From Thereva unica (lineage: Eukaryota; Arthropoda; Insecta; Diptera; Therevidae): DNA of 64,000 bases. The position numbers and the translations under genes were made by a program. The notes beneath the pieces were generated by a model. It saw nothing but the letters and a program-made list of their open reading frames with translations, did not search any database and was not told where the DNA came from. Location: NCBI GenBank assembly GCA_949987705.1, contig OX465286.1:16443676-16507675 (forward strand). Reading direction: 5' to 3'. This document shows positions 31,016-41,662 of this stretch, in pieces. The number at the start of each line of letters is the position of its first letter. The stretch's first letter is position 1.

Positions 31016-31860
31016 AAATATTTATTTATTTATTGGTAAGCCAAAGAAAGCATAATTAAACTAAGTTACATAGTTGCCCTTATCCGTAATACATAATATA
31101 ACTTAGGCTAGTTTGTTAGTACCGGATGTACATATATAATGTATATATAAAGCCGCGTTTGCATGCCCAAGTCAACGTGAAAGTGAAGTTGCAGTGTTAT
31201 CGCGATAAAAGAGCTTCAAAGTGCGTTTAGGGCGTTTAGGAGGTCTCCACGCTTCGAATAGAGCGGAAAATCGCATTCAGTGGCATATAGAACTCCTCCT
31301 TAATGCCATTTTCCGCGTATTCAATGGGAACGTACAGCCGTAGTCCTTCTTATTTACGACACAGTAATAATCTTCTCTCAGAACCTGGTGACCAGTTATT
31401 GAATCTGGACACCAGGTATCCCAAGTGAGTATTACGCACCAACGCTACTCCTACGATTATATAAGTTTGATTCCTGCCAGAATATAAGAAAGACCATATT
31501 GTTAGAGGGATATACTCGTATCGTGCCAACTCGCTGGTCTCGCCATGATCTTAATATTATTCTAGCCCCCCCCCTCATTAAAATATGTAAATTTGCATAC
31601 TAGGTGGAATGCGCCATCTAGACCTTCGGCATTTCAACATTGAATAACTGAATGACTTTTCTACGACGATTTTGACAAATGAGCAAGATTTATTTAGGAT
31701 ATTCTCTACCATTTATTTCAAATCAATTTTTGAATACAATGTCGATTAAATGAACTTCATTCGATACGCAAACGGTAGCTATTTTCTTGCGTTATAGCAG
31801 CTAGTTCGTCTCGTATGTTAGGTTTGAGTTCGTCAATGGTCTTCGGCTTGCTGGGAATAT
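31016..31860. other. Spacer, no gene recognised
   Basis: No gene, RNA or assigned repeat. A TTTATTTATTTATTGG tract lies at 31,020-31,035 and CATATATAATGTATATATAA at 31,131-31,150. Confidence 0.35.
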
Positions 31861-32290
31861 CTAATTGCTTTTCTGGTGGTTTTGAAAGCCGAATCTAGTG
31901 GTCACTGGAGGCAAGAGTTGGCAACGCTGTTTCTGTGTGTTTGAGTTGTGTGCTGCAGTGGTTCCATTTTCACTACTGTCGCGATAATCACTGGTGTCGT
32001 AATGGAATGGAACTGGATCAGCCGTCGGTGGTTTGATTGCCGAGACAATACGATGTCTTTGGTCAATATGACGTTTCCTATTTCGGCAATTGTCCAGCTT
32101 TATCATGTCGTGTAATTTCCCCAGAATTTGGTATTGGTAATTTTCATTCCTTGAATAATCGCAAACCCACTCTCGTTCATTTACTTGTACTATTCGCACC
32201 TTCAGATCGTTAAATTTTGTTGTATTATTTTTGCTATTGAAAATCAATGCTGAAGGTGATTCGCCCGTAGAAGCGTGTTCTGTAGGTCGC
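31861..32290 (-). pseudogene. Ty3/Gypsy integrase C-terminal end
   Basis: The minus strand reads TGESPSALIFNSKN, the usual end of the gypsy integrase core (T-G-x-S-P-x-x-L-x-F-x-R), then DLKVRIVQVNEREWVCDYS, YQYQILGKL and RKRHIDQ, the small C-terminal domain ending in the R-H-x-D-Q signature. The frame then runs 70 residues to a stop at 31,861. RT, RNase H and the integrase active site are absent. A mariner remnant starts immediately to the right on the other strand. Confidence 0.72.
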
Positions 32291-32419
32291 TAGTTGAGCA
32301 AAATGTTGTTCAGCACTTTATTCATTTCACACCATAGATGTCCTTTAAAATTAGAACTTTTCTCGAATTTGATCAAGCTAGAGTCAGTTGCCACAAATGA
32401 GCAAGGTGACTCTGATGTA

Positions 32420-32890
32420 CAGATTCATCATAAGTTGAACACGAAAAACATGACAGACCACATTAAGATCAGCGATGGGCTGCTGCAATGCAATGAATCT
32501 ATAAACGGCGATGTAGAATGGGCGTTCGACTATAAGAAGCCTGAAAGATCATGGACATGGATTGCGAGTCGTAGCAAACATTCGCAAAATCAAGATTGAC
32601 GTTGAACAAGGTGATGCTGTGTGTGTGGTGGAACTGGAAGGAAAACGGCTGCTTTTGAGGTATTTCCACTTGATCAGACGAATGATTCTCAACTCTACTG
32701 TGGACTACTAGAAAGATTATTCCAGGCAATTGAACGAAAACGATACGAAATAAATAATAGGAAAGTTGCTATCTTCTATCACGACAAAGCCCTAGAGTAC
32801 CTACATATTTGATGACCCGCCAAAAAGGAGAGTTTGGTTGGAAAGTTTTGATTCCTCCGCCATATGGTCCAGATAGAGCGACGTCACCCG
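32420..32890 (+). pseudogene. mariner transposase remnant (DD34D)
   Basis: The reading order is LNTKNMTDHIKISDGLLQCN, INGDVEW (first catalytic Asp, usually G-D-E-K-W), YKKPERSWTW, then after a frame change VWWNWKENG/KTAAFEVFPLDQTN, QLYCGLLERLFQAIERKR, VAIFYHDKA (second Asp, normally H-D-N-A), and after another change QKGEFGWKVLIPPPYGPD (third Asp in P-x-Y-x-P-D). This is the C-terminal two thirds of a mariner-family transposase. Frameshifts and a TGA after EYLHI make it inactive. Inverted terminal repeats were not found. Confidence 0.82.
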
Positions 32891-33805
32891 GACCTGTCTG
32901 CTCAATGTGGATAGTAAACATGTCGTATTTGAACTCGTTTTAGTTATATCCATGTAGCATAGCCATATTCTGAAGCAGACAGGATAGCTGACTCGGTCCA
33001 ATCGCTGCTCACTGGCTATACCTTGCTTTCCATATTATAATGCAATCTTTCTTCTAAAATATTAGTTCTTCGACAAAGTCTGGGAAAAATTCAAATATTG
33101 TCTGGAAAACCTGGAAAAGTCAAGGAAAGTCAAAGGTCTTTAGAAAAAGTGGCCACCCTGTAACGATTTATGCAGCAAGATATGCGCCATCTATTAGTCA
33201 AATTTTGAACGAAATGTAATTGAAAATTTTTAGATATTAACTGGAAGTTTCTGGATAATGCGAAACAAAATCTCTCCAACTTGGGAGAAAGGGCGACGGC
33301 TCTTTATAATGTGATGGGTAAGCTCTAGAAATTTGATAACAGGGACAGGCTTGGATACATATAATTACAGTCGCTAATGAATTCATTTTTATCATAGAAA
33401 AGCGATGAGTGGTCTAAAAGTGGCCAAAGTTATTTAAAAGCAAAAAATATGAGTTATTAGTGAGATACATATGTACATATATTAAATTGCTTGTGTCGAT
33501 AATGCAGTTGGGATAGACCAACAATAAAGGTGGATTTGTGCAAAACCGAAACGATACCTCAGTTTCAAAAATGATGCATGCATAAAATATAGTTTTAGGC
33601 AGTGGCGGATTCAAGGGGGGAAATGAGGGACACCCCCTCCACCCAAGAGCTCTATGAGTTTAGATTATTTCAGTTCTGAAAAAATATGACAAGTGAAATT
33701 GAACTACGAATTTTACTTCTATATGTGTATAATCATAAATATAACTGTCTTTATTTTCAACCAAAAAAAAAAAACTTGACAAAATACCACAGTTTTTAAA
33801 TTGTA
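32891..33805. other. Spacer, no gene recognised
   Basis: Nothing assignable. CAGTGGCGGATTCAAGGGGG at 33,600-33,619 resembles a hAT left terminus without a matching right one. The stretch 33,060-33,165, rich in GGAAAA and AAGTC words and ending GGCCACCCTG, may be an old MITE edge. Confidence 0.35.
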
Positions 33806-33813
33806 GCTGTGTG

Positions 33814-34856
33814 CAGGGGCGGGGCTTTTCATAGGTGCGAATGGTGCACTTGCACCGAGCGCAATTTTTCGGGGGCGCAATTTCAAAAAAATTCAAAATT
33901 TAATACTTTGAAAAAATAAAAATTGAAAAGTATGCTCGCGGATGCAAGAAATTCTGTCCCTTTACTTCCTCATGCAAGATATAAAAAGGGGGAATTTCAC
34001 TTCTCCTCGTGCAGGAAGCCTCAAGATATTTTAGCTTCGAGATTCCAGAAATTCAGGGAAAAATCTCACTTATTTCGAGTCCTTTTTGAAAATTCTGTAA
34101 ACAGCATCATATCCATTCACACAAAGGAAAAATTGTTCCGATGGCTTGGTGTTGTGTATATTGCTAATTATCGTGATTGATATAAACTTGAGAGCTCCGT
34201 TGCTGCACTTTTAAAAATTCTGTTTACAGAATTGTTAAAAGAGGTAAATTAACGAAATGAGGAGCACAAAACTCCTCGTAGCGAAAACTCCTGTTTAATT
34301 ACTTTTTTTTTGTTCCTTTATACCCCGGCTTCACCGGCCTCAGTTCAATAAAGTTTAATTCAATCCACATAAGTGGCTTCACCGGAGTTTATGCTTGAAA
34401 TTGTTGTTGCTTTTTCGCCAGAAGTTAAAAATGCAAAAGCTCACTGGAAGGATATTCCATCATTCCAGTTGATCACTCTATTTTGAGAAAGCTCAATTTC
34501 ATATTTCCAACGTTCAGTATAAATTGGGCGAACTCAGGCTTTGTTTTTCCTGAGTTCAATATGTGAAAATGTATGGGATTCAGGCAAAAATTGGAGCTCA
34601 GTACACTAATTTGCTCGAACTTACGCAGTTCGGGCGGTGAAGCCACGGTATTAATATCTAACAAATTAATATGGCCAGTCTCACACGGGCCAGCCAACAA
34701 TCTTAAAGTTTGAGCAAACTATGAAAATTATTTCACCCTTTCAGCGAGTGCTTCTCTGTCTTTTTGCATAGTCCCACACAGCGTTCAAAAATGTACAGCT
34801 TATGGGGCGTAATATGGCATAGTGCACCGGGCGCAAAAAACCAAGCGTCGGCCTTG
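33814..34856. mobile_element. hAT-like element remnant with 8-bp target duplication
   Basis: The left end CAGGGGCGGGGCTT and right-end complement CAAGGCCGACGCTT agree at 10 of 14 positions, with GGTGCAC further in on both arms. Flanks GCTGTGTG (33,806-33,813) and GCTGTGTA (34,857-34,864) match at 7 of 8. The 1,043-bp interior has no recognisable transposase. A frame at 33,923-34,180 has no domain I know. A separate MITE lies inside it at 34,323-34,648. Confidence 0.65.
34323..34648 (-). mobile_element. GGCTTCACCG MITE, copy 1 (TA duplication)
   Basis: It is bounded by TA at 34,321-34,322 and 34,649-34,650. Ends CCCCGGCTTCACCGG and the complement of GGCGGTGAAGCCACGG form the inverted repeat. 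Its complement is collinear with 36,774-37,106 (GAGGAAAAACAAA-like, GCATTTT, CTTCTGGCG, AAAAGCAACAA, GGTGAAGCCACTTAYGTGG). TA duplications suggest a Tc1/mariner-type MITE. It is nested in the hAT-like element. Confidence 0.72.
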
Positions 34857-34864
34857 GCTGTGTA

Positions 34865-36773
34865 ATTCGTTTGAAATGTTATTTAATCAAAATAGGTCTC
34901 TGTATGAAATTGTTGAATTTCGAAAAATCGCGGCTTAATAGAAAACTCATTTTGGAACCTACATATACATAGTTACAATAGCTCTGTGCGATTTTGGATT
35001 AACAGATTCCATACGGTAAAACTTGAGCAGGACTTATCCTAGGCGGTACCTACATTTGTCCCTTACATGACAGTAAGTTGTACTGACTGCTAAATTTATT
35101 GAAATGTCCCACTTAAAAAATGCCCTACTACTCTTAGTATGAGCATGTATTCCTGCACCCCAAGATCATAAATAGCTCCACTGCCTGTTATTGACCTTGG
35201 TTTTGTGCAGCATCGTCTTTCAACGATTGTCGGTTCCTGTATTGAAGGCTCCAATTTCTTATACCTGGATCTTCTTCTATGATATCTTTATATCCCTGGA
35301 CCCAAGCCCAACCCACGAAAATCAAGGGACACAGGAACACTTTCATTTTAACCATTTCAATCCATTTGTTGCATTGATGTGCAGGTGTACACAGTTTTTT
35401 TATACCCTTGAGAGACAGGCATAGTCCAGTCAAAATAGACATTCAACTGCCGCAAAAATCAGGAATAGCTGAAAATTGGAACAGCCCTTAAAAACATCAT
35501 TATAAATGAAATGTCGCATTGCTCCAACAATCGGTGGGCACAAAAAAGTATTTATGAAACCCATACTACGTATGTATAAATGATGAGTTGAATAGTTGAG
35601 TTGAGGTTGAGTTGAATTTTCGACTCGCGGCACAAATCATAAACAAAACTGAGAGATACTGTTGTCAACTAAATTCAACTACTAAACTACTGAACTCGCG
35701 CCTATATGCATAGCTTCAGCTCAAGTCAGGTAGCAGAGTTGAGTCGATTATAATTCAACTCGATTCGCATGTACATGTAGTTGGACTTGGGTTCGACCTG
35801 AGTTCAACTCATGTTACGTACTAACAGAAACTTGAGTGACCCCATTTAGAAGATAACCACTCGCAGGTTCAAAGCAAGATAAAAATCCCAATATACCTTG
35901 GTTTTTTCAAACATTTTGAGATTTACAATGTTTTTTATGACTAAAGTAAGAATAAAAGATGGCCTTACAGCTTTTAAGAGGTATATGATGGCCCTAGAGT
36001 TTTTAACAATTTTTAACGGAAACACATACGGCCAAACTTTTCCAAAGGAATTAAATGGCCGAGTACTGAGGTATTCACACGGGCATACGACGGTAAATTT
36101 GAGCCAAAAAAATAATCTGCACCAATGTATTGTTGCGGGTGGTTTGTGGGAACGTACAATCGGCCTTTCGACTATTATACTTAAAGGCTATCGATGCATA
36201 AGAAGACCAGGTTCGCCAGTGGTCGGTTTGTGAAGGGACCGCACACTTGATTATTGGTGTTGATTTCTCTGATCTCTCCCATCCATATTTTCACGCCAAT
36301 ATGTTTATAGGAATGGTAACGATGAATGTTTTCACACTTTCGATGGGCTTGTATTAGAAAATCAGTCAAATTCTCGATTAATTATGACGCCCTTGTTTCC
36401 ATCTCCCTTAGCCATCAATTACGCTCAAGCCTTTACTTTTCGGGAGCCAGTTTCCATTCAAAAATCATGTGTAAACTTTGCTAGGGTGGAAATATGGGCA
36501 GAATACGCCTCTTATTTCTGTTACGCAAAATACGTTACGTTACGTTATCCCCAGGAGTGGCACCTTAATGAGAACTCCATGTAGCGCAAATGAGGGGCAT
36601 TCCGAAATAGTTTCCTCAAAAATACCACTCAAAAAAAAACCACCGATACTGAAGTGAGGTATGCATTATCAGTTTTTTATAATGGCCCTAGTAGGCAAAC
36701 CTTATTTCAAATTAAGTGGGGCGAAATCTGCCTTACTTATTCAGAAAACGTTTCGAAAACCTTCAAAAAAATA
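34865..36773. other. Spacer, no gene recognised
   Basis: Frames at 35,188-35,442 (minus) and 35,898-36,233 (plus) show no recognisable domain. The stretch 35,580-35,830 is rich in GAGTTGA/TCAACTC words able to pair locally. I cannot say whether it is host DNA or old repeat. Confidence 0.35.
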
Positions 36774-37106
36774 CCCCGGCTTCACCGACTGAGCAAGCAA
36801 ATTGGCGAACTGAACTTCTAACCTCAGTTCAGTTCGCATATAGTTTAAATATATTCAACTGAGGAAAAACAAACCTCAGTTCGCACAATGGGTCCCGAAC
36901 TGAAGTTGAATGTAAAAGCTCGCTCAAAAGATGTTAATTAACTAGAATAGTGGAATGCCATTCCAGTGGGCTCTCGCATTTTGGATTTCTGGCGGAAAAG
37001 CAACAATTTGCACGAACTGAACATAAACTGGACTTTAGCCGGTGAAGCCACTTACGTGGATTGAACTGAACATTATTGAACTGAGGTCGGGGTGAAGCCG
37101 GGCCAT
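36774..37106 (+). mobile_element. GGCTTCACCG MITE, copy 2 (TA duplication)
   Basis: It starts CCCCGGCTTCACCGAC after TA at 36,772-36,773 and ends GGTGAAGCCGGGCCAT before TA at 37,107-37,108. The length (333 bp) and interior match copy 1 in opposite orientation. The interior repeats GAACTGA and CAGTTC words. No coding frame. Confidence 0.72.
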
Positions 37107-37194
37107 TAAGCTTTAGTTTAACTCATACAAAGCTTTAGTTTTTGTTGATGTATTGCTTTATGTTTCAGGCAATTATGTTGGTGGTGACCGGGAA

Positions 37195-37300
37195 GGGTAT
37201 CATTTAACATACTCAATAGACCGGTTCTGGTTCGATTACAAAGGCTAAGCAGCATTGGACGTTATTAGTACTTAGTTGGGAGACCGTATTGGTAAAACGA
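37195..37300 (+). repeat. 5S rRNA-derived repeat, copy B
   Basis: The plus strand shows CGGTTCTGGTTCGAT, then GGCTAAGCAGCATTGG, TTAGTACTTAGTTGGGAGAC and CG. This aligns along the middle and 3' half of 5S rRNA. It is the least altered copy in the last part (TTAGTACTTAGxTGGGxGACCG). The upstream GGGTATCATTT and ATACTCAATA match the complement of 61,660-61,700. Confidence 0.7.
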
Positions 37301-37654
37301 TACTTGCGTTTACAAATATAAAGTTTTCGACATAGGCACAGTTATTATTCACATATCCACGCCGAATTTTTCAAACTTTTCGGAATCCCTTTTAAACTCG
37401 GAATCGAGGAGCAATGATTTTTTTCCGGGGGCCAAATGAGGCATTTCCGTAGGACGCGGCGCGAATGAGGCAAGGGATAAGATACTCGGTGCGGGCCTTA
37501 TAGGGCAATCTAATCGGGGTCCATATGGGGCGGTCGGGCTAGGCTCATAAGGGCCCCTCCCAAAATGCTAGTCGGACATAACCCCATAACCAAAGAATTT
37601 AAAGCCAGCTCGTAATTCAATTGACCGAATAATATTTTAACGGTTACCTATTCG
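37301..37654. other. Spacer, no gene recognised
   Basis: About 350 bp without a frame or repeat I can assign; moderately GC-rich from 37,420 to 37,580. Confidence 0.35.
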
Positions 37655-37885
37655 CGTGCTCCCCACCTACAATGATTATGCTCCGCCGCCCCTGTTCGCT
37701 AGCAGTATTCTTCTTTTAATTTTCGCCGTAATGTTGTGGTCCTTGCTGCTCTTTGATGCTGCTTTGCCTAACGCTACATCTGCTTCCTTCGCTGCCGTCA
37801 TTAACCTGCCTATGACGTCTATATCATCTGCGTATGCCATTAGCTGAATAGATTTGTTTAGAATTGTCCCTCTTAGACGTCTCTC
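37655..37885 (-). pseudogene. RTE reverse transcriptase scrap with YADD, misplaced
   Basis: The minus strand reads TILNKSIQLMAYADDIDVIG, then KEADVALGKAA and KIKRRILLANR. This is the RTE motif around the catalytic Y-A-D-D followed, after a deletion, by a more C-terminal segment. It resembles the 60.3-61.4 kb element (QLLGYADDVNIVGR; PRRILLANRAF) more than its neighbour. It lies downstream of another RTE's C-terminal end, the wrong order, so it is a separate insertion or a template-switch chimera. Confidence 0.7.
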
Positions 37886-38099
37886 TGCTCTGTAGCTTGT
37901 CGCCAGTTTCTTGTGTTGAGCAGTTTTGCTGCATCAGCCTTAACATTATCTTCCCACCTTAACCGTGGTTTGCCAACTGGTCTTTTGCCATCTGGTAGTA
38001 GATACAGGGCTTTTTCCTTGAGTCATCCATTCTTTGGACATGACCGGCCCAACGTAAACGTAGTAGTTTGGCATGGGTCGAAAGTTTACATTCTTTGTA
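37886..38099 (-). pseudogene. RTE (family 1) C-terminal coding end, after the Harbinger insert
   Basis: The sense reads YKECKLSTHAKLLRLRWAGH, VQRMDDS, KRPVGKPRLRW-like and KADAAKLLNTRNWRQ. These directly continue the frame RYNHELYDL that ends at 39,756 on the far side of the DNA transposon. The tail with G-H-V-x-R-M-D-D and G-K-P-R-x-R-W is standard for RTE proteins. It has one or two small frame changes. Confidence 0.8.
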
Positions 38100-38642
38100 T
38101 AAGGGGTCGTCCATTAATTACGTGAGGCGTTTAGGGGGGGAGGGGGTCGAGCCGACTCTCACCAAATCTCACCTTGGGGAGAGGGGGGTCTCGGCAAATC
38201 TCACGTAATTTTTTTTTAAACACAGTGTAAAATTGCGCGAAAATTGAGTTAAATTAAGTAAAACGTGTTTCTCCACTAAAGACCCCCATTAACTTACAGG
38301 CCGGCCGGCAGAACTAAGCTTGACTCGTGGCATGTGGCATGTAGGTAAAGTCCTGATTCCCTACACACACAGGCGAAAACAACTGCTTAGCATAGCAGGT
38401 TATTAATTCAAGTGCAAAAATGCTCATGGCCCCAACGAAAGCTTCAAGCCTCACGCCGTGAACACAAAAGAGCAAAAAAGCGCAAACGCGATGGTGGATG
38501 GTTTTCACGACTAGCTAGCGCCTTGCTTTCCGTTCCGAGTGCATACGGTGTGAATTCTTAGTGAATAGAAGTTCAGATCTTCAGGCCCGAACTGACGATA
38601 AATGCAAGTTTCGTCAGCTTTCTTGAACTGCAGGCCCCATAC

Positions 38643-39022
38643 TAGTGACGAGCAAGACTAGTCTTGCACATTTAGCAAGACCAAGAAATCCCAAGACAAG
38701 ACAAGGATAAGTCAAGACTGCAAGATCAGGATAGCAAGGCTTTTTGCTCATCACTAAGGGGCAAAAGTTTTCCAGTAATGAGCAAAACATCTTGTCTTGC
38801 AGGACAAATACAATTCGGCAGGACAAAGACAAGACTGCAAGACTTTTTGCAAGACTTTTAGCAAGACTTTTTCGAAGGCTTTTTGCTCACCACTGCAAGA
38901 CTTTAGGCATTTAGTGATGAGCAATGTAGTCTTATTTTGTCCTGTCTTGTCTTGTTCCTGCTTTGGTCTTGCTTAATGTACAATAAAAGGAAGAATTGCA
39001 AGAAAAGTCTTGCTCATCACTA
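38643..39022. mobile_element. Trimeric hAT MITE, copy 1, 8-bp target duplication
   Basis: It begins TAGTGACGAGCAAGAC and ends TTGCTCATCACTA, flanked by CCCCATAC (38,635-38,642) and CCCCAAAC (39,023-39,030). Inside, two further back-to-back end pairs (around 38,748-38,786 and 38,885-38,922) divide it into three units of about 110-120 bp. Only the outermost ends carry the duplication, so the trimer inserted as one element. The related Harbinger-like copy at 29,044 shows the empty site. The interior is CAAGAC subrepeats. Confidence 0.85.
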
Positions 39023-39127
39023 CCCCAAACAGTTGGCGGCCAGTGAGTGTTTAGGGATACTTGGCCTCAAGGCGAAAACTTTCAGGCCACGGCCTGCTGG
39101 CGACCTGTGTGTAAATTGGGGCCTTAA

Positions 39128-39242
39128 GGAAGCGAATCGTGAATAGAGTTCGGGACCCAGCGGCACCGACAGCAGCGTATCCGTTGCGGGGACGTCCCGC
39201 TCGGACCGCCAGCTAACGGATCAAAGAAGAAAAGAAGAAGAT
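39128..39242 (+). mobile_element. RTE (family 2) 3' tail, short truncated insertion
   Basis: GCGAATCGTGAATAGAGTTC, GACCCAGCGGCACCGA, AGCAGCGTATCCGTTGCGG and CCAGCTAACGGATCAAAGAA match the complement of 51,013-51,085, the coding end of the RTE family-2 copy, then run into an AAGAAG tail. An 18-base GC-rich stretch is extra. The copy at 29.15 kb lacks the insertion. Confidence 0.75.
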
Positions 39243-39755
39243 AAGGGTAAATCCTACACAAAAATTGGTTGTCGATTGTCAAACGTGTGCCTCGTCAAAT
39301 GCTGCAGAGTACGAGCCAAGTAACACTGACCCGCAAAAAGGCCCTTAGAATTTAGAACTACTTGTGTGTCCACTACAAACGGAAAAGTGAGTGGAATAGA
39401 GGAGGGGAAGGCGTCCAAATTATCAGTTATCTCAAATAAAATCTTGCTCCCAACACCCCCTTCCGCTCAGATGAACTTTTTACACGCCTTTCACTCCGAA
39501 TTTTAATCGGATTTTAAATTCGAGGGCCTTTCCTGCAGTTCTATATTCTAAGAAAAGGCCCACTTTGCTATGGTAACGACCGTAAATACGTATTTTTAGT
39601 GTAAATACTAAATTTTTTTAAAATTTGAAAAATCTCACGTGAGATTAGGGGGGGAGGGAGGGGGTCGAGCCAAATCTCACGAAATCTCACCAAGGGGGGA
39701 GGGGGGGTCGAAAAATCCCAAAAATCACCTCACGTAATTTATGGATGACCCCTAA

Positions 39756-40990
39756 GTCGTACAATTCGTGATTGTAGCGTATTCTCCATGCATTGTCTTC
39801 ATTGATTGGGCCGTATATCCTTCGGAGAACCTTCCTCTCGAAATATATCCAACTTGTCTGCGGATTTCTGGGAGATACTCCATGCTTCACATCCATACGT
39901 AGCTACTGTACGAGAAGTATGTTCTGTTCGCGGCATTTATTCTTCTTTGTACATCTATCGTTTCATCGTTGTCCCCGCTGACTGTGGACCCCAGGTAGTT
40001 AAATTGGTTTACCCGTTCAAAGTTATTTCCCCCCAGGTGCTATTGTGGTTTCTTCTTCTTCTTTCCACCCTTGACTGAATTAGGATTTTGCTCTTCTCTG
40101 CGTTTATTTGCAGCCCTATATGTTTTGCTCCATCTTCTAATTCTGTGAATGTTTCTCTAAGATATGACAGTGATCTTGCAAGGCAGTTTATATCGTCGGA
40201 ATATCCTGCCAACTGTTTGGATTTGTTAAGCAGGGTTGCATTCGCATCAATGTTAACCTTGCGAATTACTCCTTCTAGGCAGAGATTAAATAGCATGGGT
40301 GCCAGCCCATCGCCCTGCTTTAAGCCTTGCTTTACTGGGAAGGACTCCGACAATTCTCCTTGTATTCTGACTGCACATCTTGTATTTTCCATTGTCATTT
40401 TTGTTAATTTGATTATCTTTAGGGGGATGTTTAGGTCCAGCATTGTTGCATACATCTGCTCCCTGTCGATGCTGTCGTATGCTTGTTTAAAGTCGATGAA
40501 AAGTTGATACACGTCAATGTTGTATTCCCAGCATTTTCGGAGGATTTGCCTTATTGTAAAAAGTTGATCCATTGTTGACCTATTTCTTCTGAATCCAGCT
40601 TGGTATTCACTTATTGCAGCTTCTGCGTAAGGTTCCAGTCTGGCCTTAATTATATTGGTCATTATTTTATATACTGTGCTTAAAAGAGAGATGCCTCTAT
40701 AGTTTCCACAGTTGAATCTGTCCCCTTTCTTGTGTATTGGGCAGATAATGCTTTGCTCCCTTCAGGCATTTTTTCATTCCTCCATATGCAGCATAGTAAT
40801 TCGTGTATAGCTGCTGAGAGCGATTCGCCTCCTTGTTTGATCAACTCTGCCGGGATGTTATCAATTCCTGGAGATTTGTTGTTTCTTAAGGATCGTATGG
40901 CACTTTGTACTTCTTCCAGAGTGGGTACATTTGTTTCTCTGGTGTCATCGTTATGTTGTAGACGGGGTTCTGGTACATGTCTGATGCTCT
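39756..40990 (-). pseudogene. RTE (family 1) reverse transcriptase
   Basis: In sense, with small frame changes, NNKSPGIDNIPAELI and CIWRNEKMPEG come first, then a clean 217-codon frame 40,662-40,009 with YQAGFRRNRSTMDQLF, YQLFIDFKQAYDSI (motif A), PVKQGLKQGDGLAPMLFN (motif B), GYSDDINCLA (catalytic site; alanine changed to serine in Y-A-D-D) and GLQINAEKSK. A further frame (39,896-39,756) holds FERKVLRRIYGP and NHELYDL. The enzyme would copy the element's RNA at a nicked target. Confidence 0.88.
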
Positions 40991-41662
40991 CATTTGCGTT
41001 CCAGCAGCTCGCTAAAAAATTCCTTCCATCTTTTCTTTACATCTTCGCTGCCTGTGACTATAGTGCCTTCTTTTGTTTTACATATGCCGGAGGAGGGTTT
41101 GAAGCCTTTCTTGAAGAAGTTTACTTCCCTGTATGTTTCCCGTGTTTTGTTTTGGGCAAAGTTTTCCTCTGCTCTCAGGATGTGATTGTTGAGGAATTGC
41201 CTCTTCTTCTTCCTGCAGATGTTTTTTGCGGTTCTTCTTGTTTCCTCGTACTTCAATTTCTTACTCCTCGTCGGTCTCTCTATGTATATATTTTCCTATT
41301 TTTATTTCTGGCCTCTATAGCTGCTTTACATTCCTCGTCGTACCAGTCACTGGCTCTGGCTGTGCGTTTGTAGCCTACAGTTTCCTTCGTGACATCTGTC
41401 AGTATCAGCGATCGACGTCGAATTTCTTTTGTTTGCTGTTTCTTCTTTGTTGAGTAGACAGCCGACATCTGAATCTAGCTTTAACTAGGAAGTGGTCCGA
41501 TTCACAATTTGCACCCCTACAGGTTCTTACTTGCAGGATACTGGAAGCTGCCCTTCTGTCTATGAGAATATGGTCTATCTGATTGCAGTATCTTTCGCTG
41601 GGGGATTGCCATGTGTATTTGTGAATGTCCTTTCTTGGGAAATATGTTGAGCTGACGATCAT
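40991..41662 (-). pseudogene. RTE (family 1) linker between endonuclease and RT
   Basis: The sense pieces are DIHKYTWQSPSERYCNQIDH and ILIDRRAASSIL, the end of the endonuclease (W-x-S-P, N-Q-I-D-H-I). They are followed by DWYDEECKAAIEARNK and then IVTGSEDVKKRWKEFFSELL, the basic linker leading to RT. Three frames are used, so two frame changes interrupt it. Confidence 0.8.

Larger units (their letters stand above)
38103..39752 (+). mobile_element. Harbinger-like non-autonomous element, copy B, complete
   Basis: Ends GGGGTCGTCCATTAATTACG and complement GGGGTCATCCATAAATTACG make a 20-bp inverted repeat with two differences, followed by TGAGGYG. It is flanked by TAA on both sides (38,100-38,102 and 39,753-39,755). 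Removing insert and one TAA restores the RTE reading frame NHELYDL-YKECKL. A 3-bp TWA duplication is typical of PIF/Harbinger. The 1,650 bp encode no transposase. It carries two later insertions, a hAT trimer and a short RTE tail. G-rich subterminal arms read GGCGTTTAGGGGGGGAGGGG. Confidence 0.85.

Noticed and set aside
40732..41373. 213-codon plus-strand frame
   Set aside because: Antisense shadow of the RTE linker and RT, which read clearly on the minus strand.
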